NCBI GenBank assembly: GCA_964058845.1
Contig: CAXKVR010000371.1
Location: forward strand, 1-64,000
From: Carex sylvatica
Lineage: Eukaryota; Streptophyta; Magnoliopsida; Poales; Cyperaceae
DNA: 64,000 bases
Direction: 5' to 3'
Of the stretch, positions 45,683-57,885 are shown piece by piece. The notes under the pieces were generated by a model that saw only the letters and a program-made list of their open reading frames with translations, was not told the DNA's origin and ran no database searches. Each line of letters starts with the position of its first letter. Positions within the stretch are counted from its first letter, which is position 1. A program made the position numbers and the translations under genes.

Positions 45683-46341
45683 CATAGTAGGAATTATCGG
45701 TCGATACCGATACGTATCGGTATCAGCCAACACCGATCCGATACTGAGCTGATACTCACAAATTTTATGTTTTTTGTCCAATTTCTACTATTTTGGTCTG
45801 ATTCTGGTCATTATTCGTCTGAAAACTTGAGCCCGTGATTGATTAAATAGAGTATAAACTATGCATATGCTGAAAACTCATCACATTCATTGATTAAATA
45901 GAGTATCAAGTATCAACTATGCTGAAATAGAGAAATATGAAACCGTGATTAAAGATGTCAATAATCTTTCATTTGGTTCTACAATTTCTTTTTCTTTTTT
46001 TTTTGTTCCGAACAACAATATTCCAATTTTTATTATAATACAAATGACGATGAAGTGATCCAGCCAGCACGACATAGTTTCTGGCAGTGAAAGAGTGTGC
46101 TTATAGTTTTAATTCTTGCATTATATTGTATTAGTGGATTATTTGATTGTAATTATTTATCTAAACATAAATTATTGACAAATTAGTTTTTTATCAGTTT
46201 TTTCCTATTTTTTAGCGTAAAACAAGCTTTTGGCCAAAAAATCCGATTTTCTGATCCGTATCGGCCGATACCGGCCGATACCTCAATCTCGTATCGGTAT
46301 TGGCCGGGACCGATCCCGATACCGATAATTCCTACTGTGTG
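45683..46341. mobile_element. hAT-like element with CGGTATCGG ends
   Basis: Left end ATAGTAGGAATTATCGG matches the reverse strand of the right end ACAGTAGGAATTATCGG. Both ends are packed with GATACCG/CGGTATC and CGGCCGATACC words, like hAT subterminal repeats. Flanks CACTTATC and CTCTTATC may be a diverged 8-bp target duplication, but the ends would then be offset by 2 nt, so the borders are approximate. No transposase. Confidence 0.6.
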
Positions 46342-46860
46342 CTCTTATCTAGTAATTAACTGTGCATACTGGCGTTTTTTCTTCTTGAGTAAATATTATT
46401 GTTAATGCTTAATGATAGTTTAATTGTTTCAAAATGTTCTGCTAAATAGCTCGAGAAATGTGCGAAAACAGCGATGTTGCTACTGACGAGGAGAGGTGTT
46501 GGTTGTGATTTGATTAAGTGCTAGATATATAAGTGCTTTTGAGTAAAATTGCAGGTGAATTGTACCCACTATGATTTGATTTTAGTTTTTCACTAATTCT
46601 AGATTTATGAAATTCTGTGTTTTGAATAATGATAAACTTTGATTTTGTAAATGTCATATTTGATAATTTGGATAATATGTTATTTAGTGAGTGTTATTTA
46701 GTGATATTTTGATATAATTCATTATGATTAATTGAAATTGTGAGTGTTGAAATTATTGGCCAACAAAATTGTAGCAGGCACATTAAAAGAAACTGCAAAA
46801 AAAATAAATAAAAAATAAAAAAACCAGAATCACGGTCGGTCGGCTATTAATTAAATAAAC

Positions 46861-47134
46861 CCACTAATAAAAAAAAAAAAATTGAATCAGTATTGGATAT
46901 AGATATATGTCCGATCTTGATAAGTATATTCAGGATCGGCTGTAAATATATACCCGACCTTGATAAGTACATTTAGGATCGATTGTAACTATATGTCCGA
47001 TCTTGATAAACATTTAGGATCATCTGTATGTCTGATCCTGATTGTTTCTACTTTCAGTAATGCCTGGATCAGGAGCGCCCTCAAGTCCGATCCTGATGAC
47101 TATATTTGACCGTTCCTGATTGTTATTTCTCCAC
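46861..47134. mobile_element. CACTA-like end with subterminal repeats
   Basis: The right end on the reverse strand reads CACTAGTGGAGAAATAAC. A CACTAATAAAAAA on the plus strand at about 46,862 may be the other end. Between them, about four diverged copies of a 40-50-bp unit (CCGATCTTGATAAGTA...AGGATCG.TTGTAA) run in tandem. A 3-bp target duplication was not found. Small and non-autonomous if real. Confidence 0.45.
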
Positions 47135-47136
47135 TA

Positions 47137-47345
47137 GTGTATAAGAACGCTTGCACTTCTTTTTTCACCTTAGGTGGCTTAATTTATTTGCTATTTGAGA
47201 AAATAAATATCTATAAATTAAAAATGTATAGCGTATACAAGGCTAATTTCATCATAACAGAAAACTAAATATTGTCCACCAGATGTTATACACACACACA
47301 TACTGACATACAGTTAATATTAGTTAAAATTTAGACCAACTAATT
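47137..47345 (-). pseudogene. Promoter remnant of PP2 pseudogene
   Basis: Matches the region just upstream of PP2 gene 2 (44,153-44,340) and PP2 gene 1, with shared CACCTTAGGTGGCTTAATTT, TCTATAAATTAAAAATGTAT and a CACACACAC tract. It belongs to the broken PP2 copy at 45,067-45,440, and it lies directly beside the NLR2 promoter as the intact PP2-1 promoter lies beside NLR1. Confidence 0.75.
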
Positions 47346-49160
47346 AATTATTGGTAGTTATTAATTATTAAATGTCTAATCAATATTTTAGCCGATTAAC
47401 ATCCGTTGACATAATATATTTGTCATCCAAGTCTGGGAAATATTTTTGTACATAGTATCCATGGTGTTCGAGCTAGCCACCATATTTAACAAAATATAGT
47501 TGAAAGTCAAATGTTTTTTTAGAACGAGATTTAATTCCATGCGTTATAATTTAACATCGCAAAACTGAGAGGGGAGGGATGTTACTAACTATTGTCAGTT
47601 AGTCCATAATTCCCCGGGAATCACAGGGCAGGTAACTACATGTCTTTTGACACGCAAACAAAACAGCGCAGAATACTGTGCAACAATATTTACCTATAAT
47701 TCCATAGACACAATTAATCCCATCACTATTTGATTTAGTCATTTTGTTGACTCTTGTCCAAAGTGTTTAGTTTATATACACATCCATGATTCTGAAACTC
47801 GGTATCAGAATCATATTTTTGATCGTGGAATCGGAATCAAAGGAATCAGCCGGAATCGAAAGAATCGGATCGATAACTCGGATTTTCTTGACAGAAACTT
47901 GTTTTGTAGCCAAAAAGTAAAAAAAAATTAATAAATTTTTAAAATAAAAAAACTATGTTAATTAAGACAATATTGTACTCAAATAATCCACTATTTGTAT
48001 AATGTATTACAAACATTATCAATAGAACACACTTTTATTGTTAGAAGCTATGCCGAGCTGACTGGATCATCTCATCGTCCTCTGTATTAAAATATTTTAA
48101 CTGGTACAATTAAAAAATATTTTATTTCTATGTTTCCAAATGCACCAGCATACTGGTAGACATCACCAAGAAAGCATCTCTTTATACATTTAGCAGGTCA
48201 TTAACATATTGGAATATATCACTAACCGAGGACCAATCTGAAAATAAAATTTTATTTTTTCCATTGAATACTATAATAAAATTCAATTTGTCGTATTAAG
48301 CATCATAAAAAAAGGAGAGCCAAGTATATTATGTTAAGTAGTATTGAGTTAAATAAGTGTTTTTGCATTTAGGACCCAACCAAAACTTCATGCATGCGAT
48401 TTAATTTATTCTTCACATTTTACTTCAATTATGCAATTATAGTTATTCTAATATGACATGCATATATAGGAATGCCTTACAAAGGTTACATGCTAATTTA
48501 GTCATAACAAGTAAACAAAAGCATGCTCAAATTATGGTAGAATACAAAATTTAGCGGTAAAAGACTCCGAGTACCTACCTAAAAATAAAAGAAATAGAGG
48601 AGGGGCCAGCTGTAAATTTCACTTTTATCCCCTTCTCCATTTCTCCTCCGCCGAAATTTTCTCCTCTTCAGCGATCTCCTCACGACTCAGGAAAATAGCG
48701 CTCCTCAGCGAATTTTCCTCCGCCGATTGAAATAGGCACTCACGATCTCAGGCTCTCAGCGATCTCCATGCTTCTCCTCAGCGATATCATGCTTCTCCTC
48801 AGCCGACCCCCAATTGAAATTTCTCCGCAGCAGCACCGCACAGTCGCAGGTTAGTTAGAATCGGAAAAATTTTCATTGAATCGGCTCAACTCGGCTTGAC
48901 TCGGCCAGAAAATCGGAAAAATCGGCCGAGTCAAGCACTGTTCATCCGAGTTTTGCTGAGAAACTCGCACGGGCGAGAATCGGGTAAATCTCGGCCCGGT
49001 CCCGTCCGACTCTAAGTTTACTCAGCCGAGTTGACTTGGAATCGGCCGATTTTCAGAACCATGTACACGTCTAACATTTGAACCAGTGGAACACTCTGAT
49101 AACTCAATCCACCCTTTCCCCTCCACCGAAAAGAATACGTGCTTGAACTCCTAGTTTCCA
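47346..49160 (+). promoter_or_regulatory. NLR2 promoter region with insertion
   Basis: 47,540-47,784 and 49,064-49,160 match the NLR1 promoter (CTGAGAGGGGAGGGA, AAAACAGCGCAGAATACTGTG, CATTTTGTTGA.TCTT; then CATTTGAACCAGTGGAACAC). The two halves are separated by a 1279-bp hAT-like element, annotated separately. No definite TATA box was seen. Confidence 0.6.
47777..49071. mobile_element. hAT-like element in NLR2 promoter, 1279 bp
   Basis: Element 47,785-49,063 lies between TACACATC (47,777-47,784) and TACACGTC (49,064-49,071). NLR1 has a single TACATGTC at the same place (17,413-17,420), an empty site. The left end CATGATTCTGAAACTCGG matches the reverse strand of the right end CATGGTTCTGAAAATCGG. 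Subterminal GAATCGG and CTCGG/CCGAG words abound. The right part has a non-coding, C/T-rich patch with repeated CTCAGCGAT (48,600-48,840), possibly captured DNA. No transposase. Confidence 0.85.
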
Positions 49161-52100
49161 ATGCCAGGAGTTGAGTTGTTCGTTGGCGGATGGTTTGCAT
49201 CGCCGGTCATCAAAAGTGTGGTTCAGAAAGCACATAACTATCTCGGTGCTAATTATGAGTTGCAGAAAGACACTCAAGGGTTGGTTGATAACTTGTCCCG
49301 TACACTTTTACTCTGTCAAGCAACAGTCAATGAGGTTGAAAAAAGAACGATTATCAACAACCCAGCACTTGCAGACTTGCTGAGGAATTTCAAATTGGCT
49401 GTCTATGATGCTGAAGATGTGTTGGACAACATGGAAGCCAAATCCATCAAGCAGAAAGTTCAGGTAAAGAACAAGGTTAGCCAATTTGCTTCCGCTTCTC
49501 TTTCTGGTATCAAGAGAATGTTTTTGCCTGATGATAACCACAAAAGTTTAAAGAAAGTCGTTGATCAGTTGAACCAACATTCTTCTGATATCACAAAAAT
49601 TCTTAACTTGGTAAATCTGAACGAAAATTCTACTGATCACCAAGAGGTTACTTATCAAAGAGAGACCATTTCGCAACCATTAGATCCGGTGGGTTTATGT
49701 GGCAGACAAGATGAATTAAATCTGATTTTAGAAATTATACTAGGTTCAGATTCAGAATCTAGTAAAAAGCGAGGGCAAAATTATAACACCTGTGATGGCC
49801 TGTGCGTTATTCCAATTGTTGGGATGGGTGGGGTAGGCAAGACAGCACTTGCTCAAGCTGTCTATAATGAGCCTGCGGTGCAAAATTATTTTACATCACA
49901 AGCATGGATCTCTGTTTCTTGCAATCTTGATATTGTACTGTTGATGCGTAAGATTTATGAATCTTTGTGGGGATATCTACGTCTAGATGTTATTACATTA
50001 GAGAACATTTCCAAAAAACTCTCTGGGATAATTAAAAAAATGAAATATTTAGTTGTTCTCGATGATATGTTTGACAAAATTGAATATCACTGGGATGTCA
50101 TTTATACAACACTATCTCATGGTGCCCCAGGTAGTGTAGTTCTCATAACAACCCAGAATAAGGTATTTGCAAATAGGGTAGCAACCTTTATTCACATAGC
50201 TTTGAATCCACTAGAGCCTGGCACATTTTGGAAACTATTTAAATGTTTTGCATTCAGGAATGTAGTGATACCCAATGAAAAAAGAAATATCCTAAAACAG
50301 ATTGGAAATCAAATAGCAGAAAAATTACGAGGTTTGCCCTTGGCAGCTAAAATAATTGGAAATATATTGAGAGATGATGTAGATGAAGAAAGATGGAGAA
50401 TAATTTCCAAAAGCGAATGGTGGAAATTACCTGGGGGCTCAAGCCATATCCTTCCCTCCATAGGACTTGGTTATGAGCACCTAGATCCGTGTTTGCGCCA
50501 GTGTTTTGCCTACTGTTCTGTATTTCCGAGAAACTCATTGTTAGAGAAGGATAGATTGGTCCAGATGTGGATAGCCCAAGACTTCGTTCCCCATGACATC
50601 AATGGTATGAGACTTGAGGATGTGGGGAGGCAGTGGTTTGATAAGTTAGTTGAGAAATCATTTTTTCAGCCCACGGGGGACAATAGAGGCTATGTCATGC
50701 CTAACTTGATGCATGATTTGGCAATTATTGTTTCCTCTTATGAATGTTTCTACCTAAGTGACGAATCAGTAAAAATTCCTCAAGGTGTCCGTCACGTAGC
50801 AATAGATACAAAAAATCTGGAGATGGTAAAGGAAATCCAAAAATGTCAACACTTGCGCTCTTTCTTTTACTTTGGGATGTGCCATATTGATGGAATGTAT
50901 AGTGCTATTAACGAATCTCTGAGTGGCTTAGATAGGATTAGAGTTCTCGATTTATCTTATTTGCACATGGAAACAAAAGAACCACCACCGGCCATTCATA
51001 ATTTGACCCACCTTCGTTTTCTAGATCTATCTTCCACTGGAATTGAAGCATTAACACAATCTTCTTTTAATCATTATCACCTTCAAGCTTTGCATATTCA
51101 CAAATGTCAATTCCTTGAATTACCGAGGGAAATTAATAAATTGATTAATTTACGGCATCTGAATGTTGATGGTGACAAGATAGCCCAGATTTCTGGGATA
51201 GGTCAACTAACCAGCCTCCAAGAACTTGATGAATATGTTGTTGGTGAAAAAGAGGGGCACAGAATAACAGAGTTACAAAATATGAGAGAAATCACAGGGC
51301 ATCTGAAAATTGTTAATTGTGAGAATGTCAAAAGCAAAGATGAGGCTATGGAAGCGAAATTAGTTGACAAGAAGCATGTTGATTCTATGGAGATAAAATG
51401 GAGCTCTACAAACAGAAAATCCAATATGGACTTGGAGATATTCTACGGTCTGAAACCACCCAAAGAAATCAGACATCTCCAAATTTCCAACTACATGGGT
51501 TCACTGTTTCCAGATTGGCTAAAGCAAGTGAGCCATTATGTGACTTTACAAAGTATAACTCTTTTTAATTGCACTAGTATAGAAGTCCTACCACCTTTTG
51601 GGCAACTTCCTTCTTTGAAATATATTAACTTTGACTTATTAAATTCTATAAAAAAATTTGATCACGATTTCTATGGAAACAAGCAAACAGTTTTTCCATC
51701 TTTAGTGCACTTCCATATAGACCAAACTTCTTTAGAAGAATGGACTGCAGCACAAGCTGAAGCATTTTTTCCCCATCTCTCCAGTCTACATATAAAAAAT
51801 ACCAAAGCACTGAAAGACGCACCTCTTTACCGTTTCGGTGCATCACTCAAGACCTTGAATTTGTTTGAATGCAACGATATTAATTCATTAGAAAGTTCTC
51901 TCCACCATCTCACCTGTCTTACAACCTTGCATATTTGGGTATATAGAGTGAGCATCTCTCTTAATCTCTACAATCTTAGGTTCCTCGAGGATCTGATGCT
52001 TAATGATTGCTCAGAATTGAGTATTCTGGGAGAGCTACAAACACTAACCAACCTTAAACGCCTGGTAATTGTGAATTGTCCAAAACTCTATAGCAGTAGC

Positions 52101-52707
52101 ATGTATTCTACCATAAGTCGACAAAAAGGGAAGGGTTTACAAGTACAGTGGCTAGAAAATTTGCAGTCACTTGCTTACCTCGAAATGGACCAAAGCCTTT
52201 TGCATTATGATTACCCACAAATTTTGGGAAGGCTTCCTTCCCTCTGGGTTTTAAATTGCAAAGTGTCTCAATTTATCCAATTTACAAGGGACGAGACATT
52301 GTGGTTTGAAGAACTAACCAAATTGCGAGAGCTCTATTTTGCCAACTGTGAATTTGAGCACCTTCCATCTAGTTTAGCTACACTATCGTCACTAATGATA
52401 CTGGTGTTGGAATTTTGTAATAATCTCAAATCTCTTCCCCCAAATGGCATGCCTCCATTTCTCCGGGAACTAACTTTGAAAAGTTGCCCTCAAGAGTTGG
52501 TCCAAAGGTGCAAACCAGACGAGGGTGAAGACTGGCCTCTTATATCTCATGTTCCACTCATCCGAATTGATGGAAGGTTTATTCATAGGCCACAAAGTTC
52601 AGAAAGAACTTCTGGTAAGATTTCAAATTTCCTACAATTAATTTATTTTCAAATTATCCCAAAATAATTTGTTCACTTTTTCCTGCAATTATTAATTTCC
52701 AGGGTAA
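49161..52707 (+). CDS. CC-NB-ARC-LRR immune receptor, NLR2
   Basis: Paralogue of NLR1. Rx-N coiled coil to about 130 (AEDVLDNME EDVID-type motif), P-loop GMGGVGKT (221-228), kinase-2 VVLDDMF (D301-D302), TTQ at 330-332 instead of TTR, GLPLAAK, CFAYCSVFP, MHD (517-519), then leucine-rich repeats to about 1130. ATG 49,161 aligns with NLR1. The conserved donor at 52,615 and acceptor ending 52,702 give a 1152-residue protein ending at TAA 52,705-52,707. Unspliced, the frame continues to 52,667 (1168 residues). Residues from about 480 to 640 and from about 960 to 1140 are nearly identical to NLR1, while the middle LRRs differ (for example HYMGTFFPDWMMQMS versus NYMGSLFPDWLKQVS), which fits diversified recognition surfaces. 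No frameshift; probably functional. Confidence 0.95.
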
Positions 52708-55120
52708 CAACCGTGCTGCGCAATATACAAATTATTTAGCTGATAATTGGAGCTTTCAAGGTATATTTCAAATTCATTGCATTTATAGAATGTTCTTTCT
52801 TCTATTCAAAAACCAAATGAAAAATTAAATCAAATATTACTTTTAAGTTTTAAAAATATATCATTATAATTGTTTGCACCTCCGCCAAATTATCATTATA
52901 TTTTTTCAATGTAGGAACTTTAGGTGGTAGAAGTACATACTTGTATGAAAGATTTCTGGTTGGGCAAATTGACAGAGGTACTATAACAGCCCAGCGCAAT
53001 GCAAAAGAAAATGAAATTTATCTCACCAAAACTGTCCCGAGTGAAGAGAGAGAGAGAGAGCAAGAGGGAGAAGAATGGTGAAATGAAAGTGGAGAATGTG
53101 CTGCACGTTTCTATTCACCAGCTATGACCAAATTAACCCAACCCGTAACTCTGCAAAAACGTACCTAACTGAGACCTGACCCATTTTTCATGCTCGAGCA
53201 TGGCCAGCTCTTGTCTGTAGGTAAGAGGCACCCTTACTGGTTTGTTTACTAATATAATATGCAATACTTTAATGGGATATATTTAGATTAGAGAAAACTA
53301 TGCATCAAAAGGAAAATCAATGGACATGAAAAGTTAATTGTATACTGGATGTTTATTTGTTCTTTTGAGAATTGAAAGTCTAGCCCTCCTTTTCATTAAC
53401 CATAATAGGTTACAGTGGATGGGTTTCTGAGAGGAAACCCTGGTTGCATGTTTATTTGTTGAAAGTATGTTTCTTATTGTTCAATTTTTGAGGCAATTAA
53501 TTATCAACTAAATGTAAATTAGGATTCAGACAGGTGAATTAGGTATGTAGGTTCTGATCTTAATTGGATGAATGTGTGGTTTTATCCTATTTATATATGT
53601 AGGTTCTGATCCAATCTGCAAGGGAGATGCAAAGAAGACACTGTGGAAGTTGCAGCCAAGTTTGGGGCATGAAATGCCCTACCTCCTGGTTGCTCTGGTT
53701 TGCTTACTAACTATGAACTGGTTGTCAAACTTGACTGGGTCAAGTGGTGATCTATTACTCAGACTGGAGGAAACATGGCCATGTCGATACAAAGGTAACT
53801 CTTGGCAGGTCATTTTGTTTTGGTTTTGCCTGTTATAAGGTTAGAAGATATTTTTATTATTAATGGGCTACTAAATTTTTGCAGAATCTTCAACTCTCAA
53901 TCCTCACATATCCCCATTGACGCCCACAATGCTGCCTTAGAAGCAAACCTTGTAAACTCTTCTATATTGTAACATCCATTAGCATATTTGGAGATAATTT
54001 CCTGAATTTCCTTTTACCTATTTTCTTTGTTCCATGTTCTTTCAATAAAACTGTTTAAGTTTTAAATTAATTTAATGGTGGACCGAAGTCACTAGAGGGG
54101 TAACTATATAATTTAGGGCACTGGTAGAAGGTACAGTTGTTCAGATAATAGTGGTACCAATCATTGTTGAATTGTGATCTGCCAGAGCTAAGTGACAAAG
54201 AATAACGGTATACACGGCTACTTCAATCTTCCTAATTAAATCAAGGCAAGGCAGATGTAAACGTGGATAGCTGTGACGAACAAAGCTAGCTCTTTGTCAT
54301 GAAGTGAGATTTCAATTATTTAAAGTTGTGCTCTCTATAACCATTTGATTGTTTAGTATTTCATATTATCTTCGACTCTCATTAAAACCACAGGCTTGTC
54401 AGGCAAAAGGGTCCAAAGAAAAATGATATAAGAGAAGATGGATCATTAAAAGCTGGGTAACCATTTTGTTTATTGTTATAGCTGTATTTTGTTTATTTAA
54501 GTTATAGCTGTTGTTGTTACTGCAATGACCGTACTACAATTGAATAGTTTGAGTAACTTGCCTTCCTCCGTGAAGAAACCAAAAAAAAAATATTACTGTT
54601 TTTTTCTCTCAAATTAATGACGAAAACTTGGTTGTTTTCTCTTTCACAGTTATTTCTAGATTACCGTTTACTTTTTTGACAGATTATATATATCTTTCCA
54701 CTTGCCCATTTTTTTGAATCAGTAGGTGATTTTCCTTTTCCAAATTAAAGTTTCTTTGGTCATTTTGCATTGATTAAATTTCATTTTTTGGTTGTAGTGG
54801 TTTTGTTATTTTAAAGTAAAACGAAGACGTGAAAGCTGATTTGCCAAAACCAATTTCACAGATCAAAAGGCAGTGCAAACCACAGATTTGGCGATACTCA
54901 AATTGGCACTGTGAAAAGATGCTCCATCCCTCCTTTGTCTTTCTCCTCATCGTTGTGGCCCCTGCATCAAGGATTATGGCTGCTCCAAAAGCTCCGATGA
55001 AGTAGCTGATTTTTTTTTCTCCTCCTAGGTAATAAGTTTTTTTTTTTTTCCTCATATTCATCTCTTTCTCTCTATGAATGAAATCCTCAATATGGTTATG
55101 ATGGCACAATTTGTAAATTA
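52615..55120 (+). other. NLR2 intron-rich 3' UTR, proximal part
   Basis: Same GT-AG chain as NLR1: intron 52,615-52,702; exon 52,703-52,760 (58 nt in both genes); intron 52,761-52,914; exon 52,915-53,220; intron 53,221-53,602; exon 53,603-53,794; intron 53,795-53,884; exon from 53,885. The 53,603-53,794 exon is open in one frame throughout (SDPICKGDAKKTLWK...TWPCRYK), whereas the NLR1 counterpart has stops. Further similarity with the NLR1 flank runs to 55,120, where a solo LTR is inserted. Exons are inferred from conservation only. Confidence 0.6.
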
Positions 55121-57885
55121 TGTCACACCCCGACAACGGAGCTGACAACCCGCCGCGCTGTCAGCACAAGGCAATTCAATTATCATACACAATAAAATAT
55201 ATACATAAATTACCAATGACATAGACAAGAGCCACATTGCATGAATAAATTTAAATTTAATAAACCAATTGAAAACAAACCTACTACAGTATGAAATATG
55301 CAAACGAAATACCATAGCAGATTTATTTGAAGCAAATAATTTACTCTGTGGCAACTCCCGCATATCTTCAAGTTCTACAACTTGTTTCCGAATATCACGC
55401 TTTGTATCTGGAACCCACAAAGTGAAACAGTACGAGATTGAAAATCTCCCAGTGCAGTATTCAGTTCCAATCGAGTTATCCTTAGATCTGATTAATTGAA
55501 ACTAAAACAACACCAAGCACAAAAAAAAAAATATATAGACTACAAGAGTAATATAAGAATCAAAGAACCTAAGTTACCATCTATAATCAATCAAGAAACA
55601 AAAATATAAGTTCACTTTAAGAAATGCACAAATACTGCAAATGAAATCAGCAAGCTAGAGAAACAATTGATAGTTGTAACAATCAAGCATAACAAAACAT
55701 TATATTATGCAATGCTCATGTACAATAGCCTTAAAAGTTCAATCCAATTTAGTTGTGCAACCATATTATATAATCATGCTTTATTTAAGACTATTCATGA
55801 TATAATAAATTATCATTATATTAGGTAACCATTTTGGTATTAACAATATTCGGTCATGCGCTACAAGTACAGCGCCTACATGACCCTGGTCATGCGCTAC
55901 AAGTTCAGCGCCTACATGACCGTCAAGATTTAGGTGTGAGGTTCAACCATTTTGGTATTAACAATACTAGATCCATGCGCTACAAGTACAGCATCTACAT
56001 GACCTCGGTCATGCGCTACAAGTTCAGCGCCTACATGGCCGTCAAAGGTTCATATAAGACTACGATCATGCGCTACCACGAATATGGCGCCTACACAATT
56101 TTTGTTATGGTCATAACCTGAAATTGTGCGCTTACCCCGAATAGGGCGCCTACATGACTAAAGTTATGCGCTACAAGTTTAGTGCCTACATAACCGAGTC
56201 ATGCGCTACCACGAATATGGCGCCTATGCAATTTATGTTATACGCTACAAGTTCAGCGCCTACATAACAAAAATTACACGCTTATCCCGAATATGGCGCC
56301 TATGCAATTTCTGTTATGCGCTACAAGTTCAGCGCCTACATAACATAAATTACACGCTTACCCCGAATACGGTGCCTACATGATCGTCCGGTTTCAGACA
56401 TATAGTTCTTTCACATTTCTTTTAAAACAAGTAAAAATTCATATCATGCTATGTATCATGCATACAAGTATATCATGCAAAAGTTTTAGTTCAACTCATG
56501 TTTTATATCATTTATACATATGCAATGCAACTCAAACACTTCATGCAAATCATGTCATATTCAAAACCAAATTCTAAATTTGAACATCATACTTTATTTT
56601 CAGATTTTTGCTATAAAAATATATGATCATGCATCTTGATACTTTAGTCTTAAAATATAACACTAGCATATGCTACAGTCTTATTTTGCCACTAAACACT
56701 TCAAGTTTGTTACAATTCAATTCTAGAATATATGTTCATGCTCATTTTGACAACTCATGCATTCATGCTATGCAACCCAAAAGAACATTCAAGAACTTAA
56801 CTATAACTAATTACCAATCAAGCAACAAAGCAAGCTACCATGTAAGCATCCACAATACAACCAATTAGCAACTAAACAAACAAGCAAGCAACAACAACAA
56901 GCAAAGAAATTGACGAGCAAACAACAACAATAAAATAAGTTAGATGAATCTGAGAATAACTCGAAACCCGCACCTTATCAATGATGTGGTGTGATTAGTG
57001 TGTCGCTGCGATACACATGATGTCGACGTGATGTTCAATCTTGCTTGCTCACGGTGTTCTGGAAACATCGGCTTCTCTCGACACCAGTGCTTACCTCGAG
57101 TAAAGCACACACCAACGAAGGAGCTCGTCTTTCTATTTCTCCTTGCACCATTGCTTACCACGCTCATTAATTTCCCATTTACATTGCAAGGTATAGATAG
57201 TAATTAAGAAAAGGTGGAAAAAAAGAAGTTGCCGTGGAAGCTAATTCCAAGGAAAGAATAGCAAGAATGAAATTTTTTTCAATGAGCGGATTCACCGAGA
57301 AAATAAAATGGAGAAATTAGCTAAGCGGCAAGAACAACCGTGAGATTGTAGAGTTAGGTGATGAGTTATCAAAGTGACGAACAGGTGTCACCCTGTAAAA
57401 CTTTCAAATATATTAATTTGGATATTATATTTATTTATTTAATCTTTCTTTCTTATTTACTATTGTTATTTTCAAATGAGAGAAACTTGTTTGACCAACC
57501 AATATAATAATTCAAAGAAGCTCAAGTAAAAATAATGTAACAAAGAATTGTTGAACGGATAAGGGTGTATTGTTTTAGGTTAATTTGAACTTAACCCCTC
57601 TTATCACTTTAAAAATGTAAAACTTGGCTTTTAATATTCAAATAATTAACTACAATCATTTTAATATGTTTTAAATAAAAATCAAGAAAAATAAATTAAG
57701 GAAAGACATTTGTAATCACTTATGTGAATTTATAGTTAACTAATATATTTCTTTAATTAATTGTTCAAACTAATTCACACAAATCAAAGATAAATATCAA
57801 TATGCTATGATGATTATGTGTTTACTTCATTTCAATAAATAAAAAATAAAAAATTACTATTTTAGAATTAGAATGTTACAAATTA
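55116..57885. mobile_element. Solo LTR, 2760 bp, Gypsy-like
   Basis: 55,121-57,880 starts TGTCACACCCCGAC and ends GAATGTTACA, flanked by perfect 5-bp target duplications AATTA (55,116-55,120 and 57,881-57,885). The NLR1 flank has a single AATTA at 23,367-23,371 within otherwise matching sequence, an empty site. TGTSACACCCC...GTTACA ends are common for plant Gypsy LTRs. No gag, pol or second LTR is seen, so it is most likely a solo LTR left by recombination between two LTRs. It contains a two-type tandem array at 55,853-56,378. Confidence 0.85.
55853..56378. repeat. Alternating two-type hairpin minisatellite
   Basis: Twelve diverged units about 35-57 bp apart. Type A has GCGCTACAAGTTCAGCGCC (seven units: around 55,857, 55,893, 55,977, 56,012, 56,167, 56,242, 56,318). 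Type B has GCGCTACCACGAATATGGCG or GCGCTTACCCCGAATAGGGC (five units: around 56,069, 56,126, 56,203, 56,278, 56,353). In type A the arms GCGCT and AGCGC pair. From about 56,126 the types mostly alternate. Units are joined by CTACATGA- or TATGCAATTT-like spacers. Confidence 0.8.

Noticed and set aside
55853..56378. Regularly spaced repeats resembling a CRISPR array
   Set aside because: Units are degenerate, of two types, with similar and not unique spacers, and lie within a plant solo LTR.
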